Of a stretch of DNA of 64,000 bases, positions 50,151 to 63,172 are shown in pieces. Positions within the stretch are counted from its first letter, which is position 1, and each line of letters begins with the position of its first letter. The position numbers and the translations under genes were made by a program. The notes under the pieces were generated by a model that searched no databases, was not told the DNA's origin, and was given only the letters and a program-made list of their open reading frames with translations. The DNA comes from Lamellibrachia satsuma (taxonomy: Eukaryota > Annelida > Polychaeta > Sabellida > Siboglinidae). The stretch is taken from the NCBI GenBank assembly GCA_033239005.1, contig BSQZ01000011.1, forward strand, positions 11,360,001 through 11,424,000, in the 5' to 3' direction.

Positions 50151-50669
50151 CAAGACAAGACAAGACAAGGTGCCGGGAATCGGCACACCTAAAGTGACCC
50201 CCAGGCTATTCGACCGTATCCGGTCAAATAGCCACGACCTATTTAATCAGCTGACATATCATGACGTAAATGACACAAAAACTCCGCCAACTCGTTTACA
50301 AAAGCAAACAACTAATCAATATCGTTCCCAGCACAATAACAATTCCACCATACATCTAACTATGCCTCTATATGTGCCTTTGACGTTTGGTCATGCATGA
50401 AGAACCAGCAACCGACGTTACCGGGTAACCTAGATAGAGAACCATGTAGACAGTTGCACCTTAGTCACGTTTGCAGATCATACTTGTGATTGTACAATGG
50501 CCTCTACTTAATAGAATCACGTTGGGCCACAGCAAGTTGACTCTGTTGTCAGTGTTAAGTGGCTGAAAAGAAGATTTTGTGAACACAAGCAGATACGACT
50601 TTACACGTCAGCCCCTGGATGTGATACCACTGAATTCCAACTGATGACTATCTGGCTGTTGCTAGCAGT

Positions 50670-50965
50670 AAACGCCAGACATTATAATTTATACAGCCAA
50701 ATGACCCGAGGCAGTCAGGGTGGAATGGTCCAAGTCTCACTGGCAATGTCTCATATGTTACTCTATTTCAAAGTTGTCCAGGGTTAATGCAAGAGTGTTT
50801 GTTATGGCAGCGGGTTTATATATGAAGATCACCTGTTCTGTGAGTCCACAACTAGTTACACATTTACTTCCCATCACAGACATAGACACCAACTATCAAT
50901 CTTGCAAAATCTGGTTAAAACTAGAAGGGATCTTAGGAGTTTAGTGTCTCATCCGAAAGACACAT
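50670..50965 (-). mobile_element. SINE family B fragment
   Basis: TGTGAGTCCACAACTAGTTA, CATAGACACCAACTA and TTTAGTGTCTCATCCGAAAG match the 53330-53790 copy; the tRNA head is missing because the 35-bp array begins there. Confidence 0.65.
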
Positions 50966-51255
50966 TTCCGTCTTCCTGTCCCCACATGTCTGGTACTGGA
51001 TGATGTTTTCCTGTCCCCACATGTCTGGTGCTGGTTGATGTCTTCTTGTACCCATATGTCTGGTACTGAATGATGTTTTCCTGTCCCTACATGCCTGGTA
51101 CTGGGTGATGTTTTTCTGTCCCCACATGTCTGGTGTTGGATGATGTCTTCTTGTACCCATATGTCTGGTGCTGAATGATGTCTTCCTGTACCCATATATT
51201 TGGTGTTGGATGATGTCTTCCTGTCCCCATATATCTGGTGCTGGATGATGTCTAC
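50966..51255. repeat. 35-bp minisatellite, about eight copies
   Basis: Unit CCCACATGTCTGGTACTGGA plus TGATGTTTTCCTGTC with many substitutions. Confidence 0.92.
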
Positions 51256-52040
51256 TCACGAATGCTGAATTTCGTTCCCGTTCCCGAGTTATCCCGGCTC
51301 GCCAAGAGTATGTAAGATTTTCTTTATGTTTCAAAAGGTTTTTTCCGTTTTGCAAATTTTAGGTAAAAGAACTGTAGAAAATCGAACGCATTTATAATGA
51401 TTTACTGTAATTGTAATTACTGGTTGTGCTGTTGCTTTCGATATTTTGAAGTGTTTTTCACCACCCTCCTACCCCATCTACACCAGTGTTTGTTTGATTT
51501 CTGGTTGGGTCGGTTTACTAACTTTGTATGATATATGTTCGGTGGTTGATTCCCCCACCTTTGCTGATATTTTGTAAGCTGAGTATATAAACTAGGTCTC
51601 AACTGTTTTCATCTTGTATATACATAATGTATTTATGATGTATACATAATGTTTTGCATTTTACTATTTGGCTTATTATAAAGCTCGTATACAAACATAC
51701 ATTTGACTTTGTTGTCTTCAGCAAACGAGCCACGGTTCCATGTCATTAACTCTTATGTAGGTAGCTTTGTCCCGCATAAAATGGTTTACTGTAACTGTAT
51801 GCTGGTTGTGCTGGTAGACTTAAAACTCCACCCTCAACTGATTTAGCCTATCGCAACCTGGCAACAAAATATACTATTTCCCCCAATAATTGAAGAACCG
51901 TTTGCGCAAGGGACTGATATTCTAAATCATTAACAGCCATTTCACCTGTTGTTTGGAAAGAATTTGCTAGAAAAGTTGTTTTTATTTAAATAATTACGGT
52001 TTCCGCCGCTAGAAGATTGTTTATAATTTGCGATTTGGGG
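51256..52040. other. Stretch without recognised features
   Basis: No exon or element that I can support. Confidence 0.5.
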
Positions 52041-52041
52041 G

Positions 52042-52523
52042 TTAATATATACGTTTTACCACTCCATATCTGTCAACCAATGAGAAACAAAACCGTAGCG
52101 TAGGTAGATAAACCACAAATGAAAGACATCTTTTGGCATTTTCCTTTCTTTTTCCTTCACCCGTAGAAAGGGAGGGTCGTAAGGATGTTATTTCCACGTA
52201 GTCTCTCCAGCTTTGTCGGCCTTTTGTTGTGCGTAGTAGGGTCGGTAGGCTTTGCTTGGTCCTTTCATGCATCCAGCCAGTATTTCCCCGTCTTCTCCTG
52301 CCCCCCTCACCCCCGCCTCCCCGACTCCCGCCCCGCCCAGGGTGTCTTGCAGGATGGGTTTTGAAGTGTGTTGGGTTGTTTCGAGTGATGTCGCCAAACC
52401 AGGAGAGCTCGTTTCACCGTTGACAAGGACTCTTGCTTTCCAACAAAAGAATCCACTTGCTGTCTCACGTGTTCGTTCGTTTTGTGTTCGGTGTTGGAAA
52501 TACGGACGAGTCTCCTGAAGCAT
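52042..52523 (-). pseudogene. LINE RT C-terminal fragment
   Basis: The minus strand holds, in shifted frames, LSWFGDITRNNPTHFK, RGGSRGGGGEGGR and MHERTKQSLPTLLRTTKGRQ then SWRDYVEITSLRPS. This is the WFGH..R....K..LQG..EG.R.RG...W.D...EWT...L...R..W ending seen in many LINE polyproteins. Confidence 0.7.
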
Positions 52524-53329
52524 GTTGCATTTTACTATTGACTAAAAGTAACAAAAACAAACTACGCGGTCATATATTATCAGGTGGATACACGTGCGCT
52601 ACTCCCGGGGGGGAGTACTCCCTATTCTGAGGTATACATGTATGTACCACGCAAATGCCTCTACTTTTGGCCATTTTCTCTCTCTGTCCGTAGAAAATAA
52701 CGTACATTTTCTCTCTTTGTGCCCCAATTAAACCTGATAATTCTCTCTTTCATCGAAGAGGAAATTTCCCAATGAAAACGTTCCGCCCGGGCTTACCTTA
52801 CACTTATGGATATTAGATAAATTGTTCAATAATTCTCTCTTGGTGGCCCTAAATTTCTTGATTTTTCTCTCTCTCCATGTGCTCCGTGGGGCTCTGGTGG
52901 CACACCCCTACCGGTTTGGTATGGCAGTACCCCCCCCACCGGCGATACTACGCCAGACTAGTGTAGACGCCAAAAAACTGTCTCGTCATCACGAGCACAG
53001 CTGCTGCCGGTCAAGATTAGATTGTACGATAATACCTTTGAATTGAGCAGTCCCCTGGCTTTTAATAAAACGTTCCACATACTTTCGTTTTGAATTTTTT
53101 TTGTTTTCGCCCGAGGCGCATTTGTAAACATATTTCAAAGTCGCATAAATCACCTATCCGCATCTCCGGGTAAATCTTGTTACGTTCCTGCGCTGCTGTC
53201 TATCGGATTATCCCATCGTGAATTGAGTATAATTATAAATGATGTGCCCGGTTCAAGCTACCTACATCAACAAAGCAAAGACAGTAGTAGGTTGTTAACA
53301 TGGCTGTCCCTGAATAAATTTATTGGATT

Positions 53330-53790
53330 GCCGAACGCTCACACAGGGCTTCGAACCACATATTAATATATACAGCCAATTGAATGGGTGGAGTCAGGAC
53401 TGGAAGGTTCAACACCCCGTGGCAACATGTCTTGCATGGTTGTATATAACAAACAACCCTATGTCCAGGGTTAACACACGAGTGTATTATGGTAGTTGGT
53501 TTTGTAGATAGAAACCACCGCTCCGTGAGTCCACGGCGGGTCACACGTGTACTACCTGTGTGGGACATCGTACTCCACCTGGCATAGACACCAGACAGAC
53601 CTCCGGCTTTTAGTGTCTCGATCGTCCGAAAGACACGAACTTCCAAATTCCTTCCCACATGCCAGGTGCTAGACGAGTCGGCCAGTGGTACCCGGTGTTT
53701 ACGAAACGGCAGGTTAGGCTGCCGGCCTGTGGTTCAAACCCGTTGCCTCTTGGACGAGCACCAAACCATTGAACCACCGCGCTGTCACTA
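53330..53790 (-). mobile_element. SINE family B, longest copy
   Basis: The minus strand has a tRNA-like head (GGTGGTTCAATGGTTTGGTG, B-box GGGTTTGAACCAC), then GAGACACTAAAAGCCGGAGG and CTGGTGTCTATGCCAGGTGG. Similarity to the 50670 copy continues to about 53330, so the full family is about 450 bp. Confidence 0.78.
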
Positions 53791-55131
53791 TTAGCACATC
53801 ACAATTCCTGTATGGAATATGGTTATCAGCGACACGCAGCTGCGAGAGTGCCGGACAAAGTGAACACACTGACCAAGAAATCGGTGTAAAAACACTTTCT
53901 TAAAATATAATATATACCAAAAGTACTTTACAGATGACGTGACCGCAATGTGGCAAAACTCTGTTTGTTCACAACAAGGTTGACTTTACGTGTGACTTCT
54001 GAGACCGCGTTCTCGTAAACTTACCTGTACAAGTGATCTAGCAGTAACGTGGATCCTCTGCAGTCGTGTCCAGTCTAAACCCGCACGGAGTTTATAAGTG
54101 TGGCCTACCCGGAAAAGCTGCAATCATGAATATTCATAATATATGTCAGCCGGAACTATCTCGAACGCACGATCAACCTGTCGCCGTGTATCTAAGGCAT
54201 ATATGTCTATAGATAGACAGATATCACACACGGTGAGTTGCATGTAGAATAGCTGGTGCAAATCCACGTGTATTATTTTATCAGTAATATTAAATTATGA
54301 CATGATAATAGAATGTAGGAGTATTGCAATTCAAACACGCACGAACGCACACACAATAAAATCCTAACTGCGGAAGCAAAATATTGAACATAGTTCTTTG
54401 TTATTCCACGACAGAATAAAGGTTACGTTGAAGGAACAAAACCAATCTACGTTAACAAGCTTAATCATGCTAAAGCCCGCAACGCATTAGCCGATTTTTG
54501 GTCGAGCGATAAATAATCTTTAGTTGTCGGCTAGTATGCTGCAGACTCCGACAAATTGTCGGGGCTCGCGCGAATAGCACGTGGAAGCGTGATTGCAGTC
54601 ACGCATACAAAACTTCGTTGTAAACATGGCGGTCCCTAGTGCCACGGCCACGATAAAAAAATGGGATCATGCCTCACTTAGACTTCCTGGTGTGTAACAC
54701 ACGAATGTAGGGCATAATAATGTTATACATGTGTAATTAAAAAATCATATCATCTGACATAACTGCATTTGAGCAGACACATTGGCAAGTTTGCTGGTAG
54801 AACATGTTGACAGTGTAACTGGATTTTTTAGATGATTTCAATAGGCGGAAGGATTTTGTTTGTTTGCTTTTCTGAGTCTCCTTGTCCTCCGTAGAATAAG
54901 CAAGACGAACAAAGCTAACTTACGTCTTCTTCTCCGCATTGCGCCGCCACGAGTGTTGTGAGCGCCGTCATTTTGCATAATTCCAAATTCGCCACTAGAG
55001 GCGTGCTGGTCGCGACAAAATATCTAGTGTGCTGCGAGCCGATGGCCCAACAAATTTAACCCCGATGAAAAATCTGCCGTCGAAATAGCAATGTTTATTG
55101 TATGAAGCGCATAGCATGACGTCGTCGGCAC
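53791..55131. other. Stretch without supported genes
   Basis: Rather GC-balanced unique-looking DNA; several short CpG-containing segments, no exon that I can support. Confidence 0.45.
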
Positions 55132-55259
55132 AACTCGCCGTGTTCTCGTTTTTTCCGCGTATCTACAAAATCGCCGTTTTCTCGACTGCGCTAAAACGGA
55201 GAAAACGAGGAAACGGCGAGTTTGTAGATATACGCGAAAAAACGAGAAAACAGCGAGTT
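55132..55259. repeat. 53-bp imperfect inverted repeat
   Basis: 55132-55184 (contains GTTCTCGTTTTTTCCGCGTA) pairs with 55206-55259 with a few mismatches and small indels; the loop is about 21 nt. Confidence 0.8.
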
Positions 55260-55974
55260 TGTAGTTGCAAGGAAAAATCGAGAAACGACGAGTCTTGCCG
55301 ATGATGTCATGTTATGGGCTTATCGATAATCGATATATGTCGCGCTGAAGCGTTGCGTGTATCCGGGTCGACAGTAGAGGCTACACATTGCACGTATCCG
55401 GGTCGACGCGGGTCATTAACCTCACGAGAACACAGTTGAATGAATGAACCCTCATTGCAAGATGACAATCGTTTGAATGTGCGTGGGATGTAACGTATTG
55501 GGGATCTTTCAATCATGCGATAGGCCTACTTTTCAAATAAGCGATGCGTGCATTGCGCTCACACATGCGGAAGACGCTCAATTTTTCCGTTATCAACGAC
55601 ATGCTTCGTCCCAAATAAAACGAAAGCGACGAGAATGCTGGACAAAGCGAATACACTGACCAGGAAACCGGTGTTAAAAAACCGTCTTAGAATAGTGTTA
55701 TGTAAGTCGACGAACGCGGAAAAATCAAACTTCTTCCGCGTGTGACCACACGGCACGCATTGCTCAACTGCAAAAAGTACCCGGTGACACCGATCGTCTC
55801 AACTACGCCTACGTTACATCGCGCGCTCATTCGCACGTGATTGTGCTACATTGTTACAAATGCCAGGGATAGTGTAGTAACAGGCCTGTACTAAGGCTGG
55901 CTCGTTGGGATGTTTTGCTCCAATTTCATAGCTGGTTTTGCCAGCAGCTAATGCAGACCTTCTTACACACAACT
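55260..55974. other. Stretch with scattered repeat words, no gene
   Basis: GTATCCGGGTCGACAGTAGA and a second GTATCCGGGTCGAC at 55361-55406 are related to the minisatellite unit at 56205. The segment 55622-55690 (GACAAAG.GAA.ACACTGACCA) resembles 53853-53905. Confidence 0.5.
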
Positions 55975-56210
55975 GGAGTTTGTGAGTCCACGATAGGTTA
56001 CACTTTTACCCCCTGTGTGGGATATTTTACTCCCCCTGGCACAGTTAGAAGGGACCTGCAGCTTGTATTGTCTCACCCGAGTGACACAGGAAAAGTGGGG
56101 TGAACAAAATTGCCTAAAGTTTGAAACAGCAGCAGGTGGACTGGAACCCCCGGTCATCTCGACTGACAGCCCACGATCGAACCGCCCCATGACTGACCCA
56201 CCGGCTACAC
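55975..56210 (-). mobile_element. SINE family B copy
   Basis: Minus strand: head GTGGGTCAGTCATGGGGCGG, B-box-like GGGGGTTCCAGTCCACC, then TGCTGCTGTTTCAAAC and GAGACAATACAAGCTGCAGG, matching the 45378 copy in order. The minisatellite starts exactly at its tRNA-head end. Confidence 0.78.
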
Positions 56211-57450
56211 GCTACGGGTCGACAGTAGTGGCTACACGCTAAGGGTCGACAGTAGTGGCTACACGCTAAGGGTCGACAGTAGTGGCTACACGCTAAGGGT
56301 CGACAGTAGAGATACACGCTAAGGGTCGACAGTAGTGGTACACGCTAAGGGTCGACAGTACTGATACACGCTAAGGGTCGACAGTAGTGATACACGCTAA
56401 GGGTCGACAGTAGTGGCTATACGCTAAGGGTCGATAGTAGTGGCTATACGCTAAAGGTCGACAGTAGTGGCTACACGCTAAGGGTCGACAGTAGTGGATA
56501 CACACTAAAACTCGACAATAGTGGGCATATGCTATGGGTCGACAGCAGCGGCTGCACGCTAAGCGTCGACAATAGTGGCTACACGCTTAGAGTCTACAGT
56601 AGTGGCTGCACTCTAAGGGTAGGCAATAGTGGCTGCATGCTAAGAATCTACAGTAGTGGCTGCACGCCAAGAGTCGACAGTAGTAGCTACACGCTAAGAA
56701 TCTACAGTAGTTGCTGCACGCTAAGAGTCGATAGTAGTGGCTGCACGATATAGGTCGACAGTAGTGGCTGAACGCTAAGGGTAGGCAATAGTGGTTGCAC
56801 GCTAAGGGTCGACAGTAGAGGCTGCACGTCAAGAGTCTACAGTAGTGGCTGCACGCTAAGCGTTGACAGTAGTGGTTGCACGCTAAAGGTCGACAGTAGT
56901 GGCTGCACGGTAAGGATCGACAGTAATGGCTACACCATAAGGGTTAACAGTAGCGGCTACACGCTAAGGGTCGACAGTAGTGGTTGCACGTCAAGAGTCT
57001 ACAGTAGTGGCTGCACGCTAAGGATCGACAGTAATGGCTACACCATAAGGGTTAACAGTAGCGGCTACACGCTAAAGGTCGACAGTAGTGGCTGCACGTC
57101 AAGAGTCTACAGTAGTGGCTGCACGCTAAGCGTTGACAGTAGTGGCTGCACGCTAAGGGTCGACAGTAGTGGCTGCACGCTAAGGATCGACAGTAATGGC
57201 TACACCATAAGGGTTAATAGTAGCGGCTACACGCTAAGGGTCGACAGCAGCTGATGTACTCTAAGGGTTGACAGTAGGGACTACACGCTAAGGATCGACA
57301 TCAAAGATTATACGGTAAGGGTCGTCAGTAGCGTCTATACGCCAACGGTCGACAGCAGCAGGACTAAGGGTCGACAGCAGCTGCTACACATTAAAACGTT
57401 CGACAGCATAGATTACATGTCAAGGGTCATCAGTTGCGGGTACACGCTGA
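56205..57450. repeat. 27-bp minisatellite, about 45 copies
   Basis: Unit GGCTACACGCTAAGGGTCGA plus CAGTAGT, near-identical at the left end and increasingly divergent to the right. A higher-order repeat of about 160 bp is visible at 56880-57240 (ACCATAAGGGTTAACAGTAG recurs). Confidence 0.95.
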
Positions 57451-57479
57451 GGACTGTCAGCAGCGGTGTCGAGCTTGAA

Positions 57480-58080
57480 TACTGAATTGAGGCTCTTTAA
57501 CCCGAGTCGTCTCATAGCCGTGACCAAAGTGATGATCGAGTGCAGCCGTCATCAACCTCCGGTATGCCGACGACTGTGCCACCCGTGTTCACTCTGTGGA
57601 TGAGTTCCTTATACTAGCCTGGACATATCAAGAAGACTAATTAAGGTCATGCACCAAGCTACACCGATCAATGAAATTAATTGGCGTTCCCGAAATAAAA
57701 ATTTCCGAAGGGAAGTTGTCGAGCATTTGCCTTACGTCGGGAGTCACCTGTCCAAAAAGGTAACCATCGAAGAGGAAATCCTGTGACTCAGTACCTCTTT
57801 TAGGAAACTGCGTCACCGAGTCTTTGACGACTAGACCCTCAGGACGGAGGCCACTGTCATTGTCTTCAAAACCGTCTACCCTACTCTATGGAGGTGAGAC
57901 CTGGGTCGATCATGGATTGTTGCCGCCAAAAACCCTAAAGAAATGTCATGAACGCTGTCTTTGGAAGATGCTTCGATGCATCCAGTGGGAAGATTGTAGC
58001 ACAAAAGCCAGCATCTTAACTGACACTGAGACAACCAGCATAGGCAGGCCACTGCATCATGATCATGTCCCCTCCTAACT
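57480..58080 (+). pseudogene. LINE reverse-transcriptase fragment with YADD
   Basis: Plus strand: LRYADDCATRVHSVDEFL (catalytic YADD box), then, after stops, TVIVFKTVYPTLLYGGETWV and KKCHERCLWKMLRCIQWED. The LLYG.ETW...C.RC...L.I.W.D pattern is the RT connection region of RTE/Jockey LINEs. Several stops and frameshifts. Confidence 0.82.
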
Positions 58081-61000
58081 TTTCCCACAACATTTCCTCT
58101 ATGTTTTCTCCCATTTGGGTCGTTGTAAAAAAAACCCGTGGCGACTAGAGAAAAACTAAGCGCTTCAACGAATGTTTAAATAGGCTAAATAAACGTTACC
58201 AACTGTGAGGACATGGGCACCGATTGCCCACTATGGCGTCGCGCGATCCACCGTGCAACGTCCTCCTTCCAAATGACGCGGAGAAGCTGCAGCGAGAAGA
58301 AAATGCGAAGAACAAAAACTTGCAAACTTCAATTAAATCCAACCGGAACCTCCCAACCCCACTGTTCTGAGATCTGCAGATTAAGAATCGGGCTCGTTGA
58401 CCTTGCATGGTTACCCCATGACCCACGATCCTTGACAGACGCCATCCTAGTTCTGAGGGGCCGATGACCAAATCTTCGTCCCACATTTCGTTATCCTCCT
58501 TAGACCGGGAAACGCAACCAACGATCGACTCTTGTCTTCACAGACATATACATCTTTCTCGTTTCGGTGGACCACCGAAGACGAGCTTGCCTTGCAGTTT
58601 TAACTCCAATTCATTATGCATCTCCTTCCACGTATATCTCCCCGGTAGACCGAGGAGCGTAACCAACGCCAATATTTGTGACGTCAAATTTACGTCGCGG
58701 ATTTCAATCGGAAATCAGTAAACGCAAATGCCGTAAAATCACAAAGCCTCGAAGGTGTCTAGATGTTGTTGATCTGTTTTGCTGTAGATGCATGCGAGCG
58801 ATGATGTTGACTAACATCCCCGGAGTGACATCGTAAGAGTCTTATCGTCGAAATAATATGTATTTTTAGTTGGTGAAAGTGAGCCGCGTTACGTAAAATA
58901 TTGGCCACTGATTCGCTCCTACTACCTGAAGTCTAGCACGAGGGTCGTCGGCTCGCCGCCCCAAATGTTATATTTTCTCGAAGTATGAAAACTAAAATGT
59001 TTGTGGATTGATTCAATTAGCAAATACTTTTTTAGTTTGACATTGACGTCAATGACAATGATGATGACACGAACTATTCTCGCATATCGACTACCGAACG
59101 TGACATAACTTAGCCTATATGCCATATGGCTATAAACATGCATAATTTATTCGGGATTCTAAAAACAGAAAAGTCAATCTTGAAATGTTCTTTTTACAAA
59201 ACCGAGGTGACCGAATTCCGAGAAAATCATATAGGTCTTCTTTTAAAGGCGGGAGATGGGTTTGTTGACATATTTGATTACATCCGTTCGCGCATGCGCA
59301 GCCGCCGTATAATTTGACGGCGTAAGTTTACTCGACTGGCAAGGAAACGATATTTTTGCGCCGTTTTCCCCGACTCGGTATGCAGCAGATTTTTTGTGTG
59401 CACGTATATCGGGTGAAACCTGTACTATTGCGACCATACTGACTAACGTTCGTGCGCACGTTTTGTAAATGGCCATTGTGTAAGGTAAGGCAACGTTATT
59501 CACGGTAGCTGGCGTCGCCCGACTGCACCAGTCAGTGACAGTCGTGGTCGGCAGCCGGCCATTATCGCTAGGGCGCGTGCCAAGTTTACGCAAACCGACT
59601 TGTTTACAACGTTGGCGTTCATATATCATTCAACATCTAGTAAACGTGGCCTAACAAACTATTCTAATGAGTAATGTGCTTTGTGGCATTGCATTACAGA
59701 ACGAGGCCAGGCCCATGCATGGGCATGGCATGGCGCCGTCGGGATGGATGACCAATAGTTTTATCTTTTATTGGGTGGGGCCTATTACTGTTATTCTATA
59801 ATAGAATAACAATTGTATTTGGGTAATCTTGTACTTCTGGCACCCTTATTATTGGTGCACTTATTCTGTGCTATCTATGTGTATCACACAGCCTGCTTCA
59901 CACATTTTCCACTCATCTACGGAAGGTTGGACAGCATGTGATATACATCACGTGCAATTTCACCCGGATTGGGGCAAAAATGAAGGGCTGACATAAACAT
60001 GTTCTTCCTTTATTAATTAGCCAGGCACTATTGAAATAATCGGTTGCATAGCAACAGTGTATAAACATCTAACACTGTTGGTAATGCAGACTACTTGCAA
60101 GAACTGTGAGAAAATGGCATTAAGTGTTACAAGGTGTATATAGGGGTGTTTCCTTTGAAACATAAGCTTCCATCAAGTAAAATTGTTTTATAATTTTTCT
60201 TTTATTGTTGGTTGTATAGTAATGGTTAATGCGTTTTTGAATATGGTTAATGAGTTCATACCATTGTTTTCAGTCATGAGGAACTCATTTAGATATTCTC
60301 TTACTCCCCTACTCAACTCCTTTATGTGTTTTGTGAATATGGCACTGATAGACATTGTTCACGTCTACTACCAGTATCATCAAGGCAGGTTGACAGCAGT
60401 TGTAATGTCATTGACATTGGTTAATTTGAAAGTCATATTTCTTGAGGAAGACACCACCGAGTCCCAGCCATTGATAATGGCTACCTGTCTGGTCACAGTG
60501 CATATGGTCAATGACAGTTGAGTCATTATCAACTGAGGTGCAGAAAGGACTCAGTGTCCATTGTACCAGATATTTTCTCCATTTTCCTCTCTGCCTGACA
60601 CATCTCTATGTGCATACTGAAGAGTGTCCATAACTGCCTCAAGCCGGACTACTGTAAGCTTATCACCGATAATGGATACTGCTTTGGACATGGTATTGAT
60701 CCACCACCATCTAAATAGTCGCTTACTACTCCTGCAAGCAATAAAACAAACATTTTCTATAAGAAAAACATAGGGTTAGATATTTAGATAGTTAAATCAT
60801 AATTGTAGCCCTATAATTAACAAAATTATGCAAAAAATAATTTTTTTTAATTTTTCCTCGAAAATCACTTTTTAGCCCTAGTTCACAAAAAAGTAAGAAA
60901 TCACACAGATTTTCAGAAAAATTGTATTTTCTTTCTCCTGACATATTTGTTCATCAAATAAGATGGGAGCCCCTTGGATTTGAAACATTGACCTTTTCCC

Positions 61001-61144
61001 CCACCTCTAGTGTATGTGTTAAATGCAGAATGGAAGAATAGTACGTTATGATTAAATTAGTAGTGAACATAAACTTGTATTGACCCAAGGGTCAAGGTTG
61101 GTGTAGTATCTTCCATGAAATTACCAGCAGTTGTGTGTATTCAG
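58081..61144. other. Stretch without supported genes; CpG-richer part at 59280-59640
   Basis: The CpG-rich part (CGCATGCGCAGCCGCCGTAT and similar) could be a promoter region for the plus-strand exons downstream, but I see no core promoter element. The frame at 60183-60521 looks spurious (no splice context, hydrophobic AT-rich translation). Confidence 0.35.
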
Positions 61145-61259
61145 ATTCAGGAAGACATCAGAGGGATGCAGACCCACCAGTGTGCCACTTCTCGACCCCA
61201 GACTCTTCAACCCACAAGCACAACTCAGACCTCCGTCAACTCGGCTTCTCTGGATAAAG
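61145..61259 (+). CDS. Candidate exon, unrecognised gene
   Basis: Acceptor TTGTGTGTATTCAG, donor AAG/GTTAGG; phase 2 in, phase 0 out. It reads FRKTSEGCRPTSVPLLDPRL then FNPQAQLRPPSTRLLWIK. Proline/arginine-rich without a recognised domain; both splice sites are good. Confidence 0.5.
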
Positions 61260-62877
61260 GTTAGGTCACATTGTTGTTGTTATTTAGTTCATTTATTTCC
61301 ACAAACAAAACATTGCAGTAGAAAAATATATAAATATTTATAATAACCAATAAAGTTTCATGTAAGGAGAAATCGGAAAATTAAGGCAAGTTCAGTAAGT
61401 GATCAAGTTCCATAGCATTTTCCCAGATTTTAAAGCAATTCTTTGGGAATTTTAATCTCTTTCTAATGTACACAATTATTCATCAACACTGTATGACTAA
61501 TTCATGCAATTCTATGCATTTATTTTATTTGAATTATGTTATTATTAATCACTAATGGCCATTACAATATATCGATATCATAACCCCGCGTATGCAGCAT
61601 TTCTAGTTCACGCCAGCCTTCAGGATCCATATAAGGCATGCTCATGAATATTCGGTACCATCTGGCAAGAAAAACGTGTACCAGGTCATCAACATGTGTG
61701 TGTTTGGATTAGCTACCGCCATCTGAGTGAATCATGGCCGAGGCCGGTGAATTTATCAAAAGGAAACATGGACCAGCTGCTGTTTGTGTCACGGATTCAG
61801 CAAAGAAAAGAAGGGAAGGGGACAGAGAGGAATAACCGGACAGATGGGTCAATTTAAAAGAAACGCACCAGCTCACCACCCACGAAGCACCAGCTCTCCA
61901 CCCACATAGCCGTTGGCGTTGCATTGTTTTTGTTTGACAACTTTGACAAGTGAGTGGTTATCTTCATTCGACATATTTTGGTTAATAAGTCTTTTTTTAA
62001 ATGTTAGTACAGTTGTGACAAATGATGTCAGACTCGTAAACAAGCAAAATAATGTAGATGTGTAATATACTTTTCCTTAGGCTTACCCATTGCATTGACT
62101 TAGCTGGGGGAGTGGAATTAAGATTGTTTTACCTGATCATCACTGACATCAGCCTGATCTATAATATAATTATATTATGTGTATATACATGCAACCATGC
62201 ATGCACGCAAACACACACACACACATACTAAGAACTTCACCACTTTTTGGAGATTCAAAAATTGTCGCCATTGTATGGCAAGAAGTTCGAAAAAATGCTT
62301 TTCATTTAAAGAACAAAGAAAGTGGTTGACAGCTAAGTTTTTATGATGTAAATTGGGGTATTTTTTATAGTCATGCACACACGTTATGTTTTTGTAACCA
62401 AGTGCTGAATAATGAAAATCACAAATTGATAACACACAAAATGTATTCCATTCTTTCACAGGAGAACTAGGAGCTTGGAAAATTTCAATAGTGTCATTTT
62501 GATGTCATTTTGATGTATGTGTAATTAATTATGATTACTTTTGCATGTAATTCAAGAATATCGTTGACATAATTAAATATATAGAAACTGGCATGTTATT
62601 ACTGTCACCTATTTTATTCAAGTATTGTACTTGGGATCTGGGCAACAGAAATTTTATTGTAATCATGATAAAAATTATTTTGGCAATGTAATCGAGTATG
62701 ATTACATTTATTTGGCCTTTTTGACCAATTGAGTACAAGTACAATTACTCCATCTCTGGTTGTTGTTGTTGTTTAATCTATGTATGGAGTACCATTCACT
62801 CTATGAGTGTCTATTACTGCAGCTTTGGTGTCCACTTTTGGAACTTCTCTATTATATATCCATTATCTGCTTTTCAG
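61260..62877. other. Probable intron, no exon recognised
   Basis: A short frame at 61734-61838 (MAEAGEFIKRKHGPAAVCVT) opens after an ATG and ends in TAA; it may be a mobile-element remnant. Otherwise AT-rich. Confidence 0.4.
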
Positions 62878-62891
62878 CCTTCCCTGTCAAG

Positions 62892-62963
62892 GATACCGAA
62901 GCGGTACAGTATGCCAAGCGCACCAGACTGAGCCATGGTTATGTAGGAACATGGGCTAAGGAC
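62892..62963 (+). CDS. Candidate exon, unrecognised gene
   Basis: Reads DTEAVQYAKRTRLSHGYVGT then WAKD to donor GAC/GTAAGC. Acceptor CTTCCCTGTCAAG (62891) would join in phase 0 to the 61145-61259 exon. A stronger acceptor CTTTTCAG at 62877 adds FPVK but needs phase 1, implying another exon between. If the donor is unused, the frame runs to a TAG at 63030. Confidence 0.45.
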
Positions 62964-63057
62964 GTAAGCAACCCAGACCGACACAGAAGCACACCTCCTG
63001 CACTCAGACGAATCACTATATACACCACATAGTGATTGTTTTTCTAATTACAATTTG

Positions 63058-63172
63058 TGGGGATGTACATGTACAAGCTATGCATGTACATGTACAAGGC
63101 ATGCATGTACATGTACAAGGCATGCATGTACATGTACAAGGCATGCATATACATGTACAGAGCATGCATGTA
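63058..63172. repeat. 21-bp minisatellite, about five copies
   Basis: Unit GCATGCATGTACATGTACAA plus G, itself made of palindromic TGTACA and GCATGC words. Confidence 0.9.

Noticed and set aside
59243..59629. 128-codon minus-strand frame in CpG-rich DNA
   Set aside because: Long frame expected in GC-rich sequence; no domain, splice sites or start context.
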